From positions 190,647-254,646 of the forward strand of contig JAVSML010024243.1 of assembly GCA_038503035.1 (NCBI GenBank): DNA of 64,000 nucleotides, in the 5' to 3' direction. This document shows, piece by piece, positions 46,056 to 59,460 of this stretch. The notes under the pieces were generated by a model. The model searched no databases. It worked only from the letters and a program-made list of their open reading frames with translations, and had not been told where the DNA came from. Origin of the DNA: Crocodylus rhombifer (taxonomy: Eukaryota > Chordata > Crocodylia > Crocodylidae). The translations under genes were made by a program, and so were the position numbers. Numbering within the stretch: the first letter of the stretch is position 1; the number at the start of each line of letters is the position of its first letter.

Positions 46056-49000
46056 CTTTATGCTGTGCAGCAATGTACAAGAATTTTTAGTAGCAATATT
46101 TCATTTCTTATCAATATAATCTAACTTCCTATTAGACTCTGGTGTCCCTGCACTCATTACACAGCCAAAATTCTGGTTGGTTTGTTGGTTGATTGATTGT
46201 ATTGTTATGAGAATTTCCTTGTTTTGGAAGTGTGATATAGCTAAGGACCTAGCAAGTATAAGATCTGTTATGTTCTTTTAACATTTAAAAAAAACAAGCC
46301 CTTTTTGGGCATTTGCAACTCTATCCCTAATCTATCCTGCTTTCTCTCTGTCTCATTGGTTTCTTAATTCCTCACAGTGTAATAAGGGTGTGTGTAATTA
46401 TGCAAAGTGACTAATTGGTGAATGTGTTCTGTATAATTTTGGTCATTATTCTATCCAAAACAGTAGTGTTCTCAGGCTGATATGTATAAAATCAATGAGG
46501 CATTAATTCTCATCTGAAAAGCTAGATGAGAAGATAGATTTTCTTCGAGAAAGTGGTGCTGATGAATTTACACAAATGAAAAATATTTGGGTTACTGTTG
46601 TTAATTTATCTGTTCTTCTTTAGTACCTACATATGTTTACCCATAAGTTTGCTTGGGAGGGGAGTTGCAGGGGGAGGGGTTGCTTAGACCCAGAAATAAG
46701 ACTATCATATGCTCTATATGCATACGACTAACACAAATGGATACTACCCAGATGCAATATGTAGAAATTATATCCTAGTGTATTAAATGGAGCCTAGAGC
46801 AAAATAGAGACTATTTTGCTATGATGATGGTAGCAAATAGTATGTTCTTCTTTACTGATTTTTTAACGGCAATAGGGGACAAAATAATCAAAATTGTACA
46901 TGCAAGGAGAAATCAATATTTAGGTGTTAAATTCTGGTCCAGCCATATAAAAATTTAAAATGAATAGCAAGAAAAGGATAAAAATGCTTACTTATTAACA
47001 TGACAGGTCAGAAGTTGAAAGAGATAAGAAACAAGATACACACCTTTTCTTTGGTCAGAGAGACTGAAATCTAGACCTAAGTTATTGCCTAAGAATAACT
47101 TAAATGAAATTGTAAAAATATGACTAGATTATGCTGTTCAAATATACTGAACAAGTTGGATTAACAAAGGGAATACTACACCATCCTTCAGGAAATGAGA
47201 TCCTAATATGCAAATAGACATAAAGAAATTAACCAGGCCTTGGCCTCTTCCTAATCAGGGAAGTGCTCAGTGAAAGAAGTGTACATAATAATACTGCCCT
47301 TGTATTTTGTATTTCAGAAAAAGAGATTTCTTTTTTTGAGAGAATTTGTATTTCATTTCAAGAGTGTGTACTTTGGCAGTACTTCAGCCAAACTTTTCAT
47401 TGCTTTACAGAGCCACTGACATCGATTAACAGGGCCAAAGATTGGCACAAGAGTCTGCATACCTGCTATTAGTTTCAAGATTGGAGTGAAAATGCTGGCC
47501 AAAGTGAGATTTTAACCTAGAAATTGACTTCCCAAACTGCTATAGGAAAATACTGGCCATATTTGTATCCTGGAATTTTCACAAGAGAAATTTTGAAAAC
47601 TGAAAATAATGAGACTATTTCTTTTAAACATTTGTTCCTGTTCTGATCAGACTGTTTTTTTTTTTTAAAACTTCAATAAGTGCTTGAAGCTTTATAAAAA
47701 GAAAACTGTGGGTTTTCTAATAATAGATATGCAGATAAATGTAAATCTGAAATATAAATGTAAATACCAGCATTCATTTGTTATGGATGAATTTTGGATA
47801 ATTTGGATTAAGTTTAAAGAAGTAACAAATAAACCTCTAAAGCAGTGCCTTCATTAGGACATGTTTATTATCTCTCTTACCAAAAGTATTCAAGATCAAA
47901 CTCCTTGTCTTTGCACAGTTCATCTGTGATAGTATGCCTACATTGTGTTTCCCCTTACCTGCTTTGTAGCTACTTGGATTAATTCTGTATCCTGAACTTC
48001 AGATGTTTCACTTGCTTGATGGAACACAAATATATCATAGATAAAGTACACTGGCATTTCTCTTATTTATTACTGCAGCTAGCTTTAAAATTACTTTTCA
48101 GTTTGGCACATTCTTCTTCAGGGTATTCATTCTAACTATTTGTTCAAGGAATGGTCTCATTTGTGTTAGAGCTCTGCACTGACACTGCAGTCTTTGATAG
48201 TTTGAAGATACGATGGATAATTTTGCCTTTTGTTTAAAGTACTATCAAGCAATACCTAGTGCATAGCTTTAAGATGCATCTTGTCACCAGTCATAAACAT
48301 TTAACATATTTTATATTAATTATATTTCAGATATTAATTGGGTAGAGATGTATTAACAAATTGATGATCATTTGAGGGTTTTTCCTCAAAATAACAGTTC
48401 AGCCTGTTTTATATCTGAAGCACACCATAGTATCTGACATAATATCTGACAGATTTATCCACACTTTCTTTCAAGTTCTGCAGTCCATGTACTTTTATCG
48501 CCATTTAAATAAAAGTTTCATTGACACAGTTTAACAGAAAAAACAAAGGAGCCATCTGATCCAGCCAAATTGTTTCAAGTATTAAGCCATGTACTATTAC
48601 TGCTGTTAATTAGTTACTAGGTCTTAGAAATGTTTTTGTTCGTAGATCTTATATAACAGCTTCCAATTTGATGAACCCTGAGGCACAAGAACATCAGGCA
48701 AACATTATACATTAAATGAAGAAAAAAACCCATAATTTTCATTTAGTACTTTTTAGTAGCTAAAAAATTATGGGAATTTATGTAGACTATACAGATTCTT
48801 AAAAAGCTCCCATTGGTTTTAAACTACTGTGTAGCAGTGCTTATGGAAGACAGGAATGAAAAGCTGCAGAAAAGGCTGAACAATGCTTCATTGTGAAACA
48901 GTGATTTGGTTGGTTGCTTCATCAGTACATTAAGGTAAGTGACACTAATATGTTTCATATTTTTAGTACGGAAAAATAATCCCTGAATGCATTTAATATA

Positions 49001-51419
49001 TGCAAGCTTAATTTTTATTGCAAATAAAAGATGGGGGGTGGGGGCTTAGATGAACATATCCTGTGTTGGCTTTTAGAAGCATCTTATCTTGATGTTTGGA
49101 AGTAAAACACCAGTTCAGGCAACTACAGAAATCCCAGCATGTTGCAATACAAGAAAGTATGCTGGTCTTATTCATTTTTCTTGTTTTACAATTATGTCCT
49201 GATCAATGTATCTGTATGCATTAATCAGGACATAAATGAATAGTGTGTGTCAAATGAATATTAGGTGTCAAAAAGAAAGGCAACTCTTCCCCTACCCCTT
49301 CAAATGTGTAGACCTTTAGCATGCAGCTGTTCATAAAACACAAGGTACTTTGCCCAGTATGCATTCTTCAGTCAGTGCCCTCATGGTTACTGTGGGTTCT
49401 ACCTGTTGTTATTGAGTTCTACTCGCTATAACAGAGTTGACAGGATATTGGGATGATTTTGCTCATTTTGGCCCTAATTCAGCGAAGCACTTAAGCATAT
49501 GCTTACTTGTTACTTGAAAGCAATGCACATTGATTTCCACAGGATGACTCTCCTGAGCAGTAATCACATGCTAAAGTGCTGTGCAGTGTAAAGATGGGTT
49601 TCTTCTAATTCTGAAATATTCTCTTGAATCAGGGCTTATATTACCTACTAGTCCCTGCTGCACTTGCATTTGAGTAATTTACTCCATAGTTGAAATTGCA
49701 GTTGTTTTCCCAAACTTGTGTACTTGCAGGCAGATTCCTCCAGTATTGCAATACTACTCTATATCTAGCAGCAACATGACTCCAAACTTGTTTTGATGCA
49801 TCCTCTCCTCCCACCTTTCCTCAGAGGGAGAGGAAACCAGAGATTTACTTACTAGCCTAAAAAGTGGGGTCTTTTATACATAAGTTTTTAATTTAGACTC
49901 TAAAGATCAACGGTGGTGTTGTATGCTGTAGCTCAGAGACAAAGTTCTTTCTATTACTCCAAGTCTTTCAGTAAAAGCATAAAATACTCAATTCAAGTAA
50001 ATACAGTGTTGAAATAAACTTGCTTCTGTTGCTATTTAACTATAAGTCAGCAGGTGGTGCTGGAATGCAGTTTAGTAATTGAGAAAATCACACACAGAAT
50101 AAATAAAAATAAAATTTCTTAACAAGAGAAATGTTCTTTTAATGATTTTAGAAGTTTCTTTTGTTCTTCATAATAAGTTAGATTGTTAAAAAATAAATGG
50201 ATTAATAATCTTGCCTTTCGTTTGAGCAGTAACAAACTTTCAAATCCTCACATTTTTGGAGGAGAAATCTGTGATAGAAATTCAGAGTATATTCAGTGTA
50301 TAGTCCAGTCTTGGGACACAAGACTCTCTATGCGTCTCTAAGGAATAGGAGACCAAGCCCCAGTGCCTGATTCCTAAAGAGTAGCTCTGCCTCAAATGCA
50401 CTGGTTCAAAAGGAAGAGCAGTAAGCAACTCCTTTTGTTACTTGCTGGATTTCCTACAAAGACACTTCATTAGGAAGGCAAGACTACCACGTTTTCTGCC
50501 AGAACTACAGCTTTGTTCACACAGTTAAGAAAAAGAATGTGCAATATTGTGTAATAGTGCCATCTGGTGTTCTCCCATCATACCAACCTTTATTTACTTC
50601 TTTCTCCACTATCCTTTTCTTGAGTGAGAGAAAGTGTACACACTATACTTTTTCAAGCCATTTTGACCAGGAGACATCATGACTGAAGTGGCCTGTACAT
50701 CATGATAGACTATTTAATTACAAGATCAAATGCTATTTTTTTATACAGGTCCTATTTCATTCTGTGCATAGAATGCAGCCCCAGCCCCATGCTCCTTAGG
50801 TGCCAGTTTTCTAGCATCTTTTCTTTACTGAATTATCTTTCCTCTTTGACTACCTTAAAAACATACAATGAGTAGTACTGAGTGGGAAGTAATCTGTAAA
50901 GGTTGTCCCCAATTTACCCTTCTGTACATGAGTATAGGTTTCTAGTATGTAGTCTATGGGGTGTTGGTAACGATAAAGGTGGAGGCGAAGAAGTACTGTT
51001 GGGTAGCTTTACATTTTCATTTTCCTAGTCAGGTATGGTTTGTATAAGCAGTTGTGAAACAATTAGGATAGCTAAGTCTTTTTGTTTTAAATCACAAAAA
51101 TGCAACTTCGTTATTTCAGAGTCAACCTTCCTCTTTTGTGTCAAAACGTTAGGTTCAGTGACACACAAACTTATGGAAGCCAAGAAATGTTAGGTACAGA
51201 ATGCACCAAGACACCTTTATTTTATCAACTCTCCTTACCCTAAAAAGTGGCAAGAGTTGCTAATTTTCTGCATTCAGTCCAGTTCTGCTCACTGTGCCTT
51301 TTAGCAATACTGAGTGGGGGACCAAGGAGATTATTTGGAGCAGCTTGACAAAATTGTGATTGTCATACAATGCAATCTAAGGATTAGATTGAGAATCATG
51401 GAAGCATAGTGATTGTGAT
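46056..51419. other. AT-rich non-coding DNA, nothing recognised
   Basis: 5.4 kb without a gene or assignable repeat. One inverted repeat at 49194-49233 ('atgtcctgat' / 'atcaggacat', loop 20 nt) is noted in findings. Confidence 0.45.
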
Positions 51420-53330
51420 ATGCAAACACTTTGAAGGATATGATTAGAATTCAAAAGGATTTTGATGAAGTAGAGAATTGGACCCTAAACAGAATGAAAT
51501 TCAACAAAGATAAATGAAAGGCAAATGCAGAATGGGAGTAAATTGCTGCAAAGGATCTTGGTGTTTGGTTAGGTCACCACCTCAGCAAGAACCAACAGTG
51601 TAATTCAGATTCAAGAAAAAAAAATCTAAAAAAAAGAAGTGTTCTTTCAGACACCAATCAACAAGAGTATTATATGTAAAAAACAGAAGGTTATAGGCCT
51701 CAGATGGAGTATCTTGTGCATTTTTGGGGGCTTGACATTTTATAAGACTGTAGAGAAACTGAAGGAGATTCAGAGACAAGAGACAAGATGATAAATATGA
51801 TTGGGAATGAAAGCCGTGTAGGCTGAGAGAACTAGGTATGTTCAGTTTAGAGAAAAGGATTTCAGGAGGGACAAGATAACAGTTCTCAAATATTTGAAAG
51901 GTTGTGATAAAGAGAAAGGAGATCGGCTGTTCCCCTTTGCCACAGACAAAAAAAAAAAAAAAAAGCAATGTGTTTAACCTACAGTGAAACAAATTTAAGC
52001 CAGATATCGGAAAAACTTCCTTACAGTGAGAGCAATAGTGGAATCTCCTTATAGTAGAACCTGGGCCATGAGGCCACACCAGGGTGGGGCCCAGGTGTCA
52101 CATTGTCAATGTGTTTCTTATCCTCTTATTTCTGTATCCTTCCTGCCATGACTTGAAGCTACTATAAAGGATACCAGGAGGTAGTACCTGACTGTATAGG
52201 GCTTGTTGAGATAGGTTCGGATCTTGATGCCCAGGAGTCTTCTGTGGTGCTTTGCTTTCCCTACACCTTACCCCTTTCCACTTGGATGTTCCATTGGTGA
52301 TTGAGGTAGGTGCCTGACCTCATCTGCTAGATAGGAAGGTCCATGAAAAGAAGAAAACCAAGCAGCCTGGGATCAGTGTGAGTAGACTGAGCCTGGGGAT
52401 TCTGATAAGGGTGTGTTGCCAGTGGCATCCAGGCTATGTAAAAACAAACCAATATAACCTAAATAACACTGTCTGTGTCTTCTTAAGGCCTCACCTTCAC
52501 CTTGCAGCACATGGTCACCTTTCTTCAGATGGTCAAGGCTCCTCAGGATTTGCCCTCTGTTGTGAGCCTAGTTCAAATGGGTTGGCCTGTTTTGGGCCAA
52601 ACTCTTTCGGTAGGCTGGGGCCACAAGTTTTACAAAACCCCTGTGAGACCCCTGTAGGTACATGACCTCCAGTGTCTGCAAGGTAGTCAGGATTCTGTAG
52701 AGGGAGTCAGTCGAGCTGCTCTCAAGTTGGACATGGTTGGCTCCAATGGATAGAAGCAGCATGAGCCAGTGCCTACACTAGTGCCTCGCCGGGTCTGAGG
52801 GTGGCATTACCCTATAAAGGAAGTTTCAGGTCGGCCTGTGCCAACCTGGACTGATGTATGACCCCATATGTCCTGTGGCTGCCACCAGGGGCTGACAGCC
52901 CCTGAGGGGTTCATTTTCTGCAGATGAAGCCTCCAGGTTCTAGGTGGCACCAGAGGCACCAGCTGCTTGTCATCCATTAGGCTGGGTAGAGCCCAGCCTT
53001 TCAGTCCTGCCTGGGAGACAGGCCCATGGGAGTGTGTTGTCTGCTGTCTGCCTGCCCCACCTAGGGAGCAGGTACCCGGGGACAGGGAGGGGCATGCTGT
53101 CAGCTCACAGCCTTTCCACTCTTTTCTGGATTGGCCCAGGAGTCTGCAGACTGGTAAGTATAGGGCCTGGCCAGGTCCCTACTACACTCCTTCACTGAAG
53201 TATTAAAAAGAAGGTAGGATAACCATCTTTGTCTGGGATGGTATAGGAATAGTGCATTCTGCATTCATCCATGGCCTGGACTAAAGGGCTTTTGAGGATC
53301 TCTTCCAACCCTATGATTCCAGGAAATCTC
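51420..53330 (+). pseudogene. CR1 LINE ORF2 remnant plus 3' end, split by a nested element
   Basis: The left piece (51420-52050) reads 'NRMKFNKDK', 'RDLGVWLGHHLS', 'QMEYLVHFWGL' and 'YRKNFLTVRAIVE', the CR1 ORF2 C-terminal order, with many stops. After the nested element, 53187-53330 continues with 'aaccatctttgtctgggatg' and ends 'gatctcttccaaccctatga' with 'ttcc', the CR1 3' terminus. Removing 52051-53186 plus one target copy restores continuity. A 17-A run at 51949-51964 may be a later expansion. Confidence 0.8.
52051..53186. mobile_element. 1,136-bp element with inverted ends, nested in CR1
   Basis: 'ctcctt' occurs immediately before (52045-52050) and after (53187-53192), a 6-bp target duplication. 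The left end 'atagtagaacctgggcc' and right end 'ggccaggtccctactaca' are imperfect inverted repeats. The interior is GC-richer than the window and holds no recognised protein. Read on the minus strand it starts TGTAGTAGG, so a solo LTR is possible, but the inverted ends are longer than an LTR needs. Superfamily not assigned. Confidence 0.65.
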
Positions 53331-54330
53331 TGAGTTCCTGTACTTCTAAATGAATCTAAAGCCTTCTGAGTACGTGTACAGTAAAAAAAACAAAACGAAA
53401 ATGTACCTTGAGGCTTTCAGTATGCCTTACCTTAGCAATCAGTTCTGCAGGATATGGCAGTAACAGGTTTTCTTGTCCTGGGGATTGTCAGCAATCATTT
53501 AGGACATGAGTGGTCTGTTGGTTTAATGATGGGTAAGTGAAAGTATCTTGCTAGAAGGAAAGTTGTAAGGATTAAGGAGTTTTAGAGGATTGATTTGTTT
53601 TTAACAGATAGTGATATTGATTGTAAAAAATCAGGCCATTTAAGCAGTTGTAATTCTCATGGAGATTTTATGTTAATACACTATTATGTCTAGATAATAT
53701 GGCCAGTTCTTAAATAGAAGATATTTTTTCAGAAGATCTCAAAACCACTTATATTATTATTCCAATTTAACACATAGGGAAAAGTAGACATATGATGGTG
53801 AAGAGACTTGTCTTTGCCCTCTCTGTAGGCCAGTAACAAAGCCATACCATAACGCAGATTTTAATTTATGTAAATTTCAGAGCTCCCCAGTATCCCAGCT
53901 AATTTGAGAGGGAAAAGTTTTGTCATCCCCAGTGAGACAGAGCCTCTATTCTTCTCAATAAAATGTTCTGATTCATTTGAGACATTTCATGGATACAGCC
54001 TGAAACAATTGCCCTGAGCTATGTGACCTATTTGATTCCCCCCAGTGAATGTTCTCTTCACCTTTCCTCAGGGCTCTGAAAAGGAAGAGGAGCTCAGAGT
54101 CCACCAGAGAGCTCAGGCCCAACTCCTTCCACAAGAGACAAGATCTCAGTTGTAACAGGGAAAAAGGATTTGCACCCTGACTCAAAGTTCTCTGCAAGAC
54201 TTATACCTATATTGCCACCTCCTCTTTTCACAACCCCTCTATTTCTACTTACCCCTTAAATTCCTTCCCCTAATTTAATTTTTGTAAAGAACAATTTGAA
54301 GGCCTTTCTGAACTGTCTGCTGTGCTAAGT
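53331..54330. other. Non-coding DNA, nothing recognised
   Basis: No gene or repeat family was recognised. The frame 53973-54197 (-) has no domain. Confidence 0.4.
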
Positions 54331-54334
54331 TTCA

Positions 54335-54500
54335 GGGGTATAGGTTGTAGCCATATTCATTTAAGGACATAAGCAGACAAGCTTCTTTGGGTAAACCCAA
54401 TGCATTTTATTAGACCAACTAAAATAGTTGCAAAAATTCTTCTTTGCAACCTTTTGGGTACATACAACCTGTGTCAGGCTGAAGAAGTGTCTGTAGTTGG
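54335..54500 (+). repeat. Short interspersed repeat ('ttattagaccaac' family)
   Basis: 'ggttgtagccatattcattt', 'aaggacataagcagacaag', 'tttattagaccaactaaaat' and 'gtcaggctgaagaagtg' follow the same order as 21001-21330 (without its hAT insert). This copy keeps the 5' text but is more decayed in the hammerhead-like part. Confidence 0.55.
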
Positions 54501-55345
54501 TCTGTGCTCTCCCTGGATGGAATAGAATAAAAGCCAGAGGCCAGTATACATGTAAGGATACCAGTCAATAAAGGAGGCAGTCAGTGAGTGAGTGACAGGT
54601 GGAAGGGATGGGGGAAAATGTAGACCAGGTGATAAGAATATAGCTGGTAAATAATAGAGAAGTACCAAGGATATCAGATGTTAGGAAGGTTATAATGTGT
54701 CATAAATCCAGTGTCTATATTTAGTCCATGATTTTTTGTATCCAGTATGTTGATGAAAGGAAGTTCATAGGCTTATCTGCAAAAGGTGTTTTGTAAATTC
54801 CCTTTGAGGATTAAACCTGAGAGGTTGAAAACAAAGTGGTTTTCCTGTGAGAGAGGTAATTGGGTATTCTTGTCTCTGATAGATTTTTGGTATGTGTTCA
54901 TTCTGGTACTCATTTGCTGTTTGGTTTTTCCTACATATTTTCCATCAGGGCGTTTTGGTACACTGGATGAGACGTATTACATTTCTGAGATGCAAGTGTA
55001 AGATCCAGGAATGTTGATGGTTCTGTTGTGGGGTGTTATATTGTGGGACTGGTGGAGATATGTTGGCAGGTTTTATATTTCTTGTCATGGTATATGTCAT
55101 GGTCTTGTCATGGTCCATTTTTGGACCGTAGGAAGTTTGCTGTATCATCTTACCTTTTTTCCAAATACTCCCCTTTAGTGGCTTTTAGTATCATGCCTAC
55201 AGACTTTTTTTCTTTTTTTCAGATTTCAGCTAAGTATAGGATGCAGACTGACATTATCTAGGTATACATCAGACATAAATATCTTAGTATGTCTCCTTGA
55301 GCCACCCAGGTCTAGTGAATTTATAAACCCTTTGGCTTACTTTGT
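54501..55345. other. Non-coding DNA, nothing recognised
   Basis: Mostly AT-rich; no gene or repeat family recognised. 54540-54800 may belong to the preceding repeat. Confidence 0.4.
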
Positions 55346-55349
55346 CAGC

Positions 55350-55443
55350 ATAGTTTCATAGTTTCTAGGGTCGGAAGGGATCTGAGTAGATCATCTAGTC
55401 TGACCCCCTGCCATGGCAGAAAAGATTACTGGGATCAAACGAT
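55350..55443 (-). mobile_element. CR1 3'-tail insertion (94 bp)
   Basis: 'agtttcatagtttctagggt' plus 'cggaagggatctgagtaga' and 'ctgaccccctgccatggcag' is the antisense CR1 3' end in the crocodilian style. It is severely 5'-truncated, with no coding sequence left, and resembles the end at 22043. Confidence 0.85.
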
Positions 55444-58400
55444 GTTATAATATACAGTACTTAACATGTAACTGCAAACACATGCCTATGCAAAGTGTTG
55501 GACTCTGTCTTTTGAATCTTATTTTCCATTTTCTTTCATGAAAGATATAGGGGAGCATACAGGAGCCAAGGTAAATGCCAAGTGATTGAGACAATTTGAG
55601 CCATAAAATCCAGGTCTATGCAAAAACAAATTTGCTGGAATCTCAAAAATACATGGTTTGTTTTGTTTGTTTTTCCTGAAGGGAAGTAGCAATATGTATC
55701 TTGTAAAATCCTTGCCCAACTGACCTCAAAAATACTTTTTAAAAAATATATCCCAATAGTCCCACTGCAATGTATTTTATTTCTCTTCCACTCCTTACCT
55801 TTATGTGGTAATTTTGTCTGGCATTTAAGATCTAGATTTTGATATTTCTTCTTAAGATGCTTTTACCTGTCTTACATAATGTTTAGACAATTAACTTTAA
55901 GTATTTTCATTGTATATTTCACATGCTGGTTTCTTGCTGATGTCTGACCTCAATGAATGAAATGACAAAAAAAGCTTTATATTTTATTTGCATCCACTTT
56001 TCTAATAAGAACTATTTCATGTTGCAATTATAGTTTTCTTAACCTTTATTAGATGCACTATGGAAAGAATTATGAAGATTAAAAAAAGAAAAGCAAAGGC
56101 TCTAATGGATTAAGTGTACATTGACAGGGCTCTTCCAGGGCTGATTTAATTGAAAATTAGTATTTCCTTTTCTTAGCTTGTTTATATATAGAAACATTTT
56201 CCAGGGAAAGAAGATAGATGAGTAAAGAGGTGTTTTGTTTCTAGCATTGTAGTTGTGACATACCGTTCCCATCAAATCTGTCTAGAAGCATTACCCTCCT
56301 GTCTACAGCATTTGAGGAAATGAAAGCTAACTTAAAAGAAAAACAAAAACAACAACAAAAAATCTTTCTTCAAACACACTTTTAGATCTGAAATATATTC
56401 TGGATTTACTCTCGCCCGCAGTTTATACTTAGGTTTCCTTGAAAACTTCTCTTTGCTAGACTTAAATCAGGTTCCTGACCTTCATACTAAGGCAAAAAAA
56501 AATTTGAGTCCAAGAATTTTTTTGACTGTAAAAAGATGGCAAAATTATGATCTTAGTTCACAAATATTTCTGAGTCAGAAGTGAAAATAGTTTGCCCTAG
56601 AACTACTAGAAAGCAGTTTTCAAAGACTGTAGATTTTTAAAAAGAAAGGACTGTTACGATCTATCTTTCTCCATAAAAAAGACAAAAACTGGCATTGCAT
56701 GGTTCTTGCCTCAAGTGTGTAACATCTGACTGAGGCTAAGAATATCTTTCTGAAAGACACCTGATCTTAATTTATAGGTGTAAAGTGATGTAAAATGAAT
56801 CACGTTACCAGATAAATTATTACAAAGGTTAACATTCTTTACTGTAAACAAATAAGGACACGGACGGAGTGGAGGGGTATCAGAAAAACAAGGCACTCAT
56901 ATATGACAAGGGGTTTAGCTATGCTGTGCCAGCAGTGTTTCTGTCCGGATGTTCCTGAGCACAACCCATTTAGTCACTCCTCCTTGCATACAACAAACCT
57001 GGAAATAGGTCAGTGAGGCCGCTCTATAGAGTTGCTCCCAGTGTCTGAACTTAATCATGCTGGAAACTGAGGTCTTGAGAGTGGTTGTACAGGTGTACCC
57101 TTATTGATCCCACTAGCACATTTGCGGGTTTTGTGTATGCAAGCAGAATCTGGCATCTACCCTGGTAGGTAAAGCATGCCCAGGGATGTCCCATCCAGGG
57201 CATGCTACTGTCATTGTCTAGCCATAGTCAAGGTTATGCTAAACAAGATAAAGGTAACAAATACATAGAGGAAAATTTTAACTACAGATACACTAAATAA
57301 AAACATTGATTTTAATCTTATTTTTATAATATCCAGAAATTGGATACATAAAGAGAAGTAAACATGCAAATCAAATATAAATTACATGTAACTTCTATGC
57401 CTCTGGCAGAGGAAAGATGGAGGTGGTATGAACTGAGGTATAAAGGAGAAGCCAAGAGAGATATCAGGATAAAAGGTCGAATCTTAGTTGACAACAGTGA
57501 AATGAAAATGTAATGTTATGAAAGCAACCTAAGAAATGATCTTCTATTGTAAGAGAGAACTTGGGTAGTAGATTTCAGTACTGCCAGCATAACCACTACA
57601 GTTAAGAATATGACATTAAATTATGTTATTATAAAAGTGAAATAAAAACTGAAGAAGAGACAATGGATAAGGGATAAGGAGCACATGAATAACCACTACA
57701 GGAACCTTCAAACCAACAAGACAGAAGTCAATTTAGAGAGAGAAGCTAGAAGAGAAAGTGAGTGGCAGTGCTGAAGACATCAAACTTCAAAAACAGTATA
57801 GCTAGATAAATAAGGGATTGCCTGCAGGTATCATTTGCTTTAAGAAAAGGAAAAGGATGAAATATGTTCTTCTGTAATTACAAGATTAAATGTTCTGTAA
57901 AAGGGTAGCTAATTAAACTTTTCTCTGAATGTCGGCTCAAAAAAGACTCACCAAATAGAAAAAGACTAAGTGGTGTGTGTTTTACAGAATGCATCTCCTT
58001 ACTTAGCTCTAAGTTTTGGAGTTGATAAACATTTTGACAGATTAGTTCAGGGATGGAAAATATTTAGTACTTTTGAAATTATTTCTAGAATGCCCAGCTT
58101 ATATCTTACTATATTATATAAATGTTAGGGACCTAATGATTAAAACAGGTTAATCAAGGTGTAGTCTGTTGTGCAGCTACCTTCTATTAAACATAGCTCT
58201 GTGCACAGGTAGTAGATCCCTAGTGAACTGCAGATATCAAAGTCTGAAAAATTCTTCATTTTAATGAGCTGCATTTTCAGAGACCAGACCTCTCCCTGTT
58301 GGAATGGCTGTGGGAGGCAAAAATGAAAGCAGTCTTTTTTTCCTTTGAGACATTGGCTGCTAAATGCTGTGAATTTCAAAATTACAATAGTAGCAGAGAA

Positions 58401-59275
58401 TTACTTGAAGACTCCTCTCTCTCTGTACTTGCCCTTGGGTAGAAAATTATTCTTGAAAGAAATGTCTAAGTACATTGAGTCTTAGATAGGAAATAGTTTT
58501 TCCTGCTCTGCACACATACAATTCAATCCATTTATAAAACAGGTCCAAGGAAATGCTTTTTAAAAACATAATTAATGGGTAGTTTAAATGCATTGTTAAC
58601 CTTATAGGAAACATTTAGGGATTGTATTGTCAGATATTTAGCCAACTATAATGAAAGTTCTAATCTAATCAGTTGGAATCAGTAAAGTCTATTTCACAAT
58701 GGCTTAATATCATCAAAAGGAATCAGTGACTTCAGTGAAAAAATAAACACAAATGACGCGTGCAATTTAATTTATTTAAAAAGAAATACATACGGTCAGT
58801 CTTATGGAAATATCTTATAATAGCAAGGCGTACTGCTACCCTTTTTCCTTTAAATAAATTAGTGTCATATAAGTATTTATTCTGCCTTTCCTGCAACTGT
58901 ATATCAACTTTATTAAAAATGGTAAACTATGACATAAGTATCAAATATTAATATATTTCAGCACTGTGAGTGCACAGTACATACCAACTTACAGAATTGA
59001 TCGCAAGCTTTTTTCACAGATTTTTTTTTTTAAGCAATATTTCAGCAGGGTTGACAACAAAAATGTATTTCCCTTACTGCCTCAGATCCAGTCGCAACTA
59101 ATTTTTTCTGAGTTTCTTCCCATGCAGTTCCAACCATATGGATAGATTACTGGTCTGAGTTTTCTGTATCTCTGTCATTCCAAGAATCCTAAGTCTTCAT
59201 CATTCTTAAAATCATATAAAATACAAACTTAATTCAGCTTCCAGAAGCTCCATCTGCCATGGGTATTTGGGACTC
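55444..59275. other. AT-rich non-coding DNA with one strong hairpin
   Basis: 3.8 kb with no gene. 56930-57240 is less AT-rich and includes a 34-base imperfect palindrome at 57173-57206 ('agcatgccc' / 'gggcatgct' outer arms, then 'ggatg' / 'catcc'). No family was recognised. Confidence 0.45.
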
Positions 59276-59277
59276 TT

Positions 59278-59460
59278 GGGACATGTCTACACATGACACT
59301 ACTCACCGTAGTGATGTGCTACAGCAGTGTAGCATCCACAAATATCTATACATGACCAGCAGCTACTTTGCCATAGGAGCACAATCCCATTATAGAATAC
59401 TGCTACAGCAAAATAGCTGCTAAAAATAACAGTGAACCATGTGTATGGTGCAGTGTGAGT
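59278..59460. mobile_element. Small DNA-transposon-like repeat (MITE)
   Basis: The left end 'gggacatgtctacacatgac' resembles the inverted ends at 7713 and 9174. Near 59440 'ccatgtgtatggtgcagtg' could be the decayed right end. The interior has 'gctacagcaa'-type repeats. The right boundary is uncertain. Confidence 0.4.

Noticed and set aside
51582..52079. 165-aa minus-strand frame
   Set aside because: Antisense of a CR1 fragment; CR1 motifs read on the plus strand.
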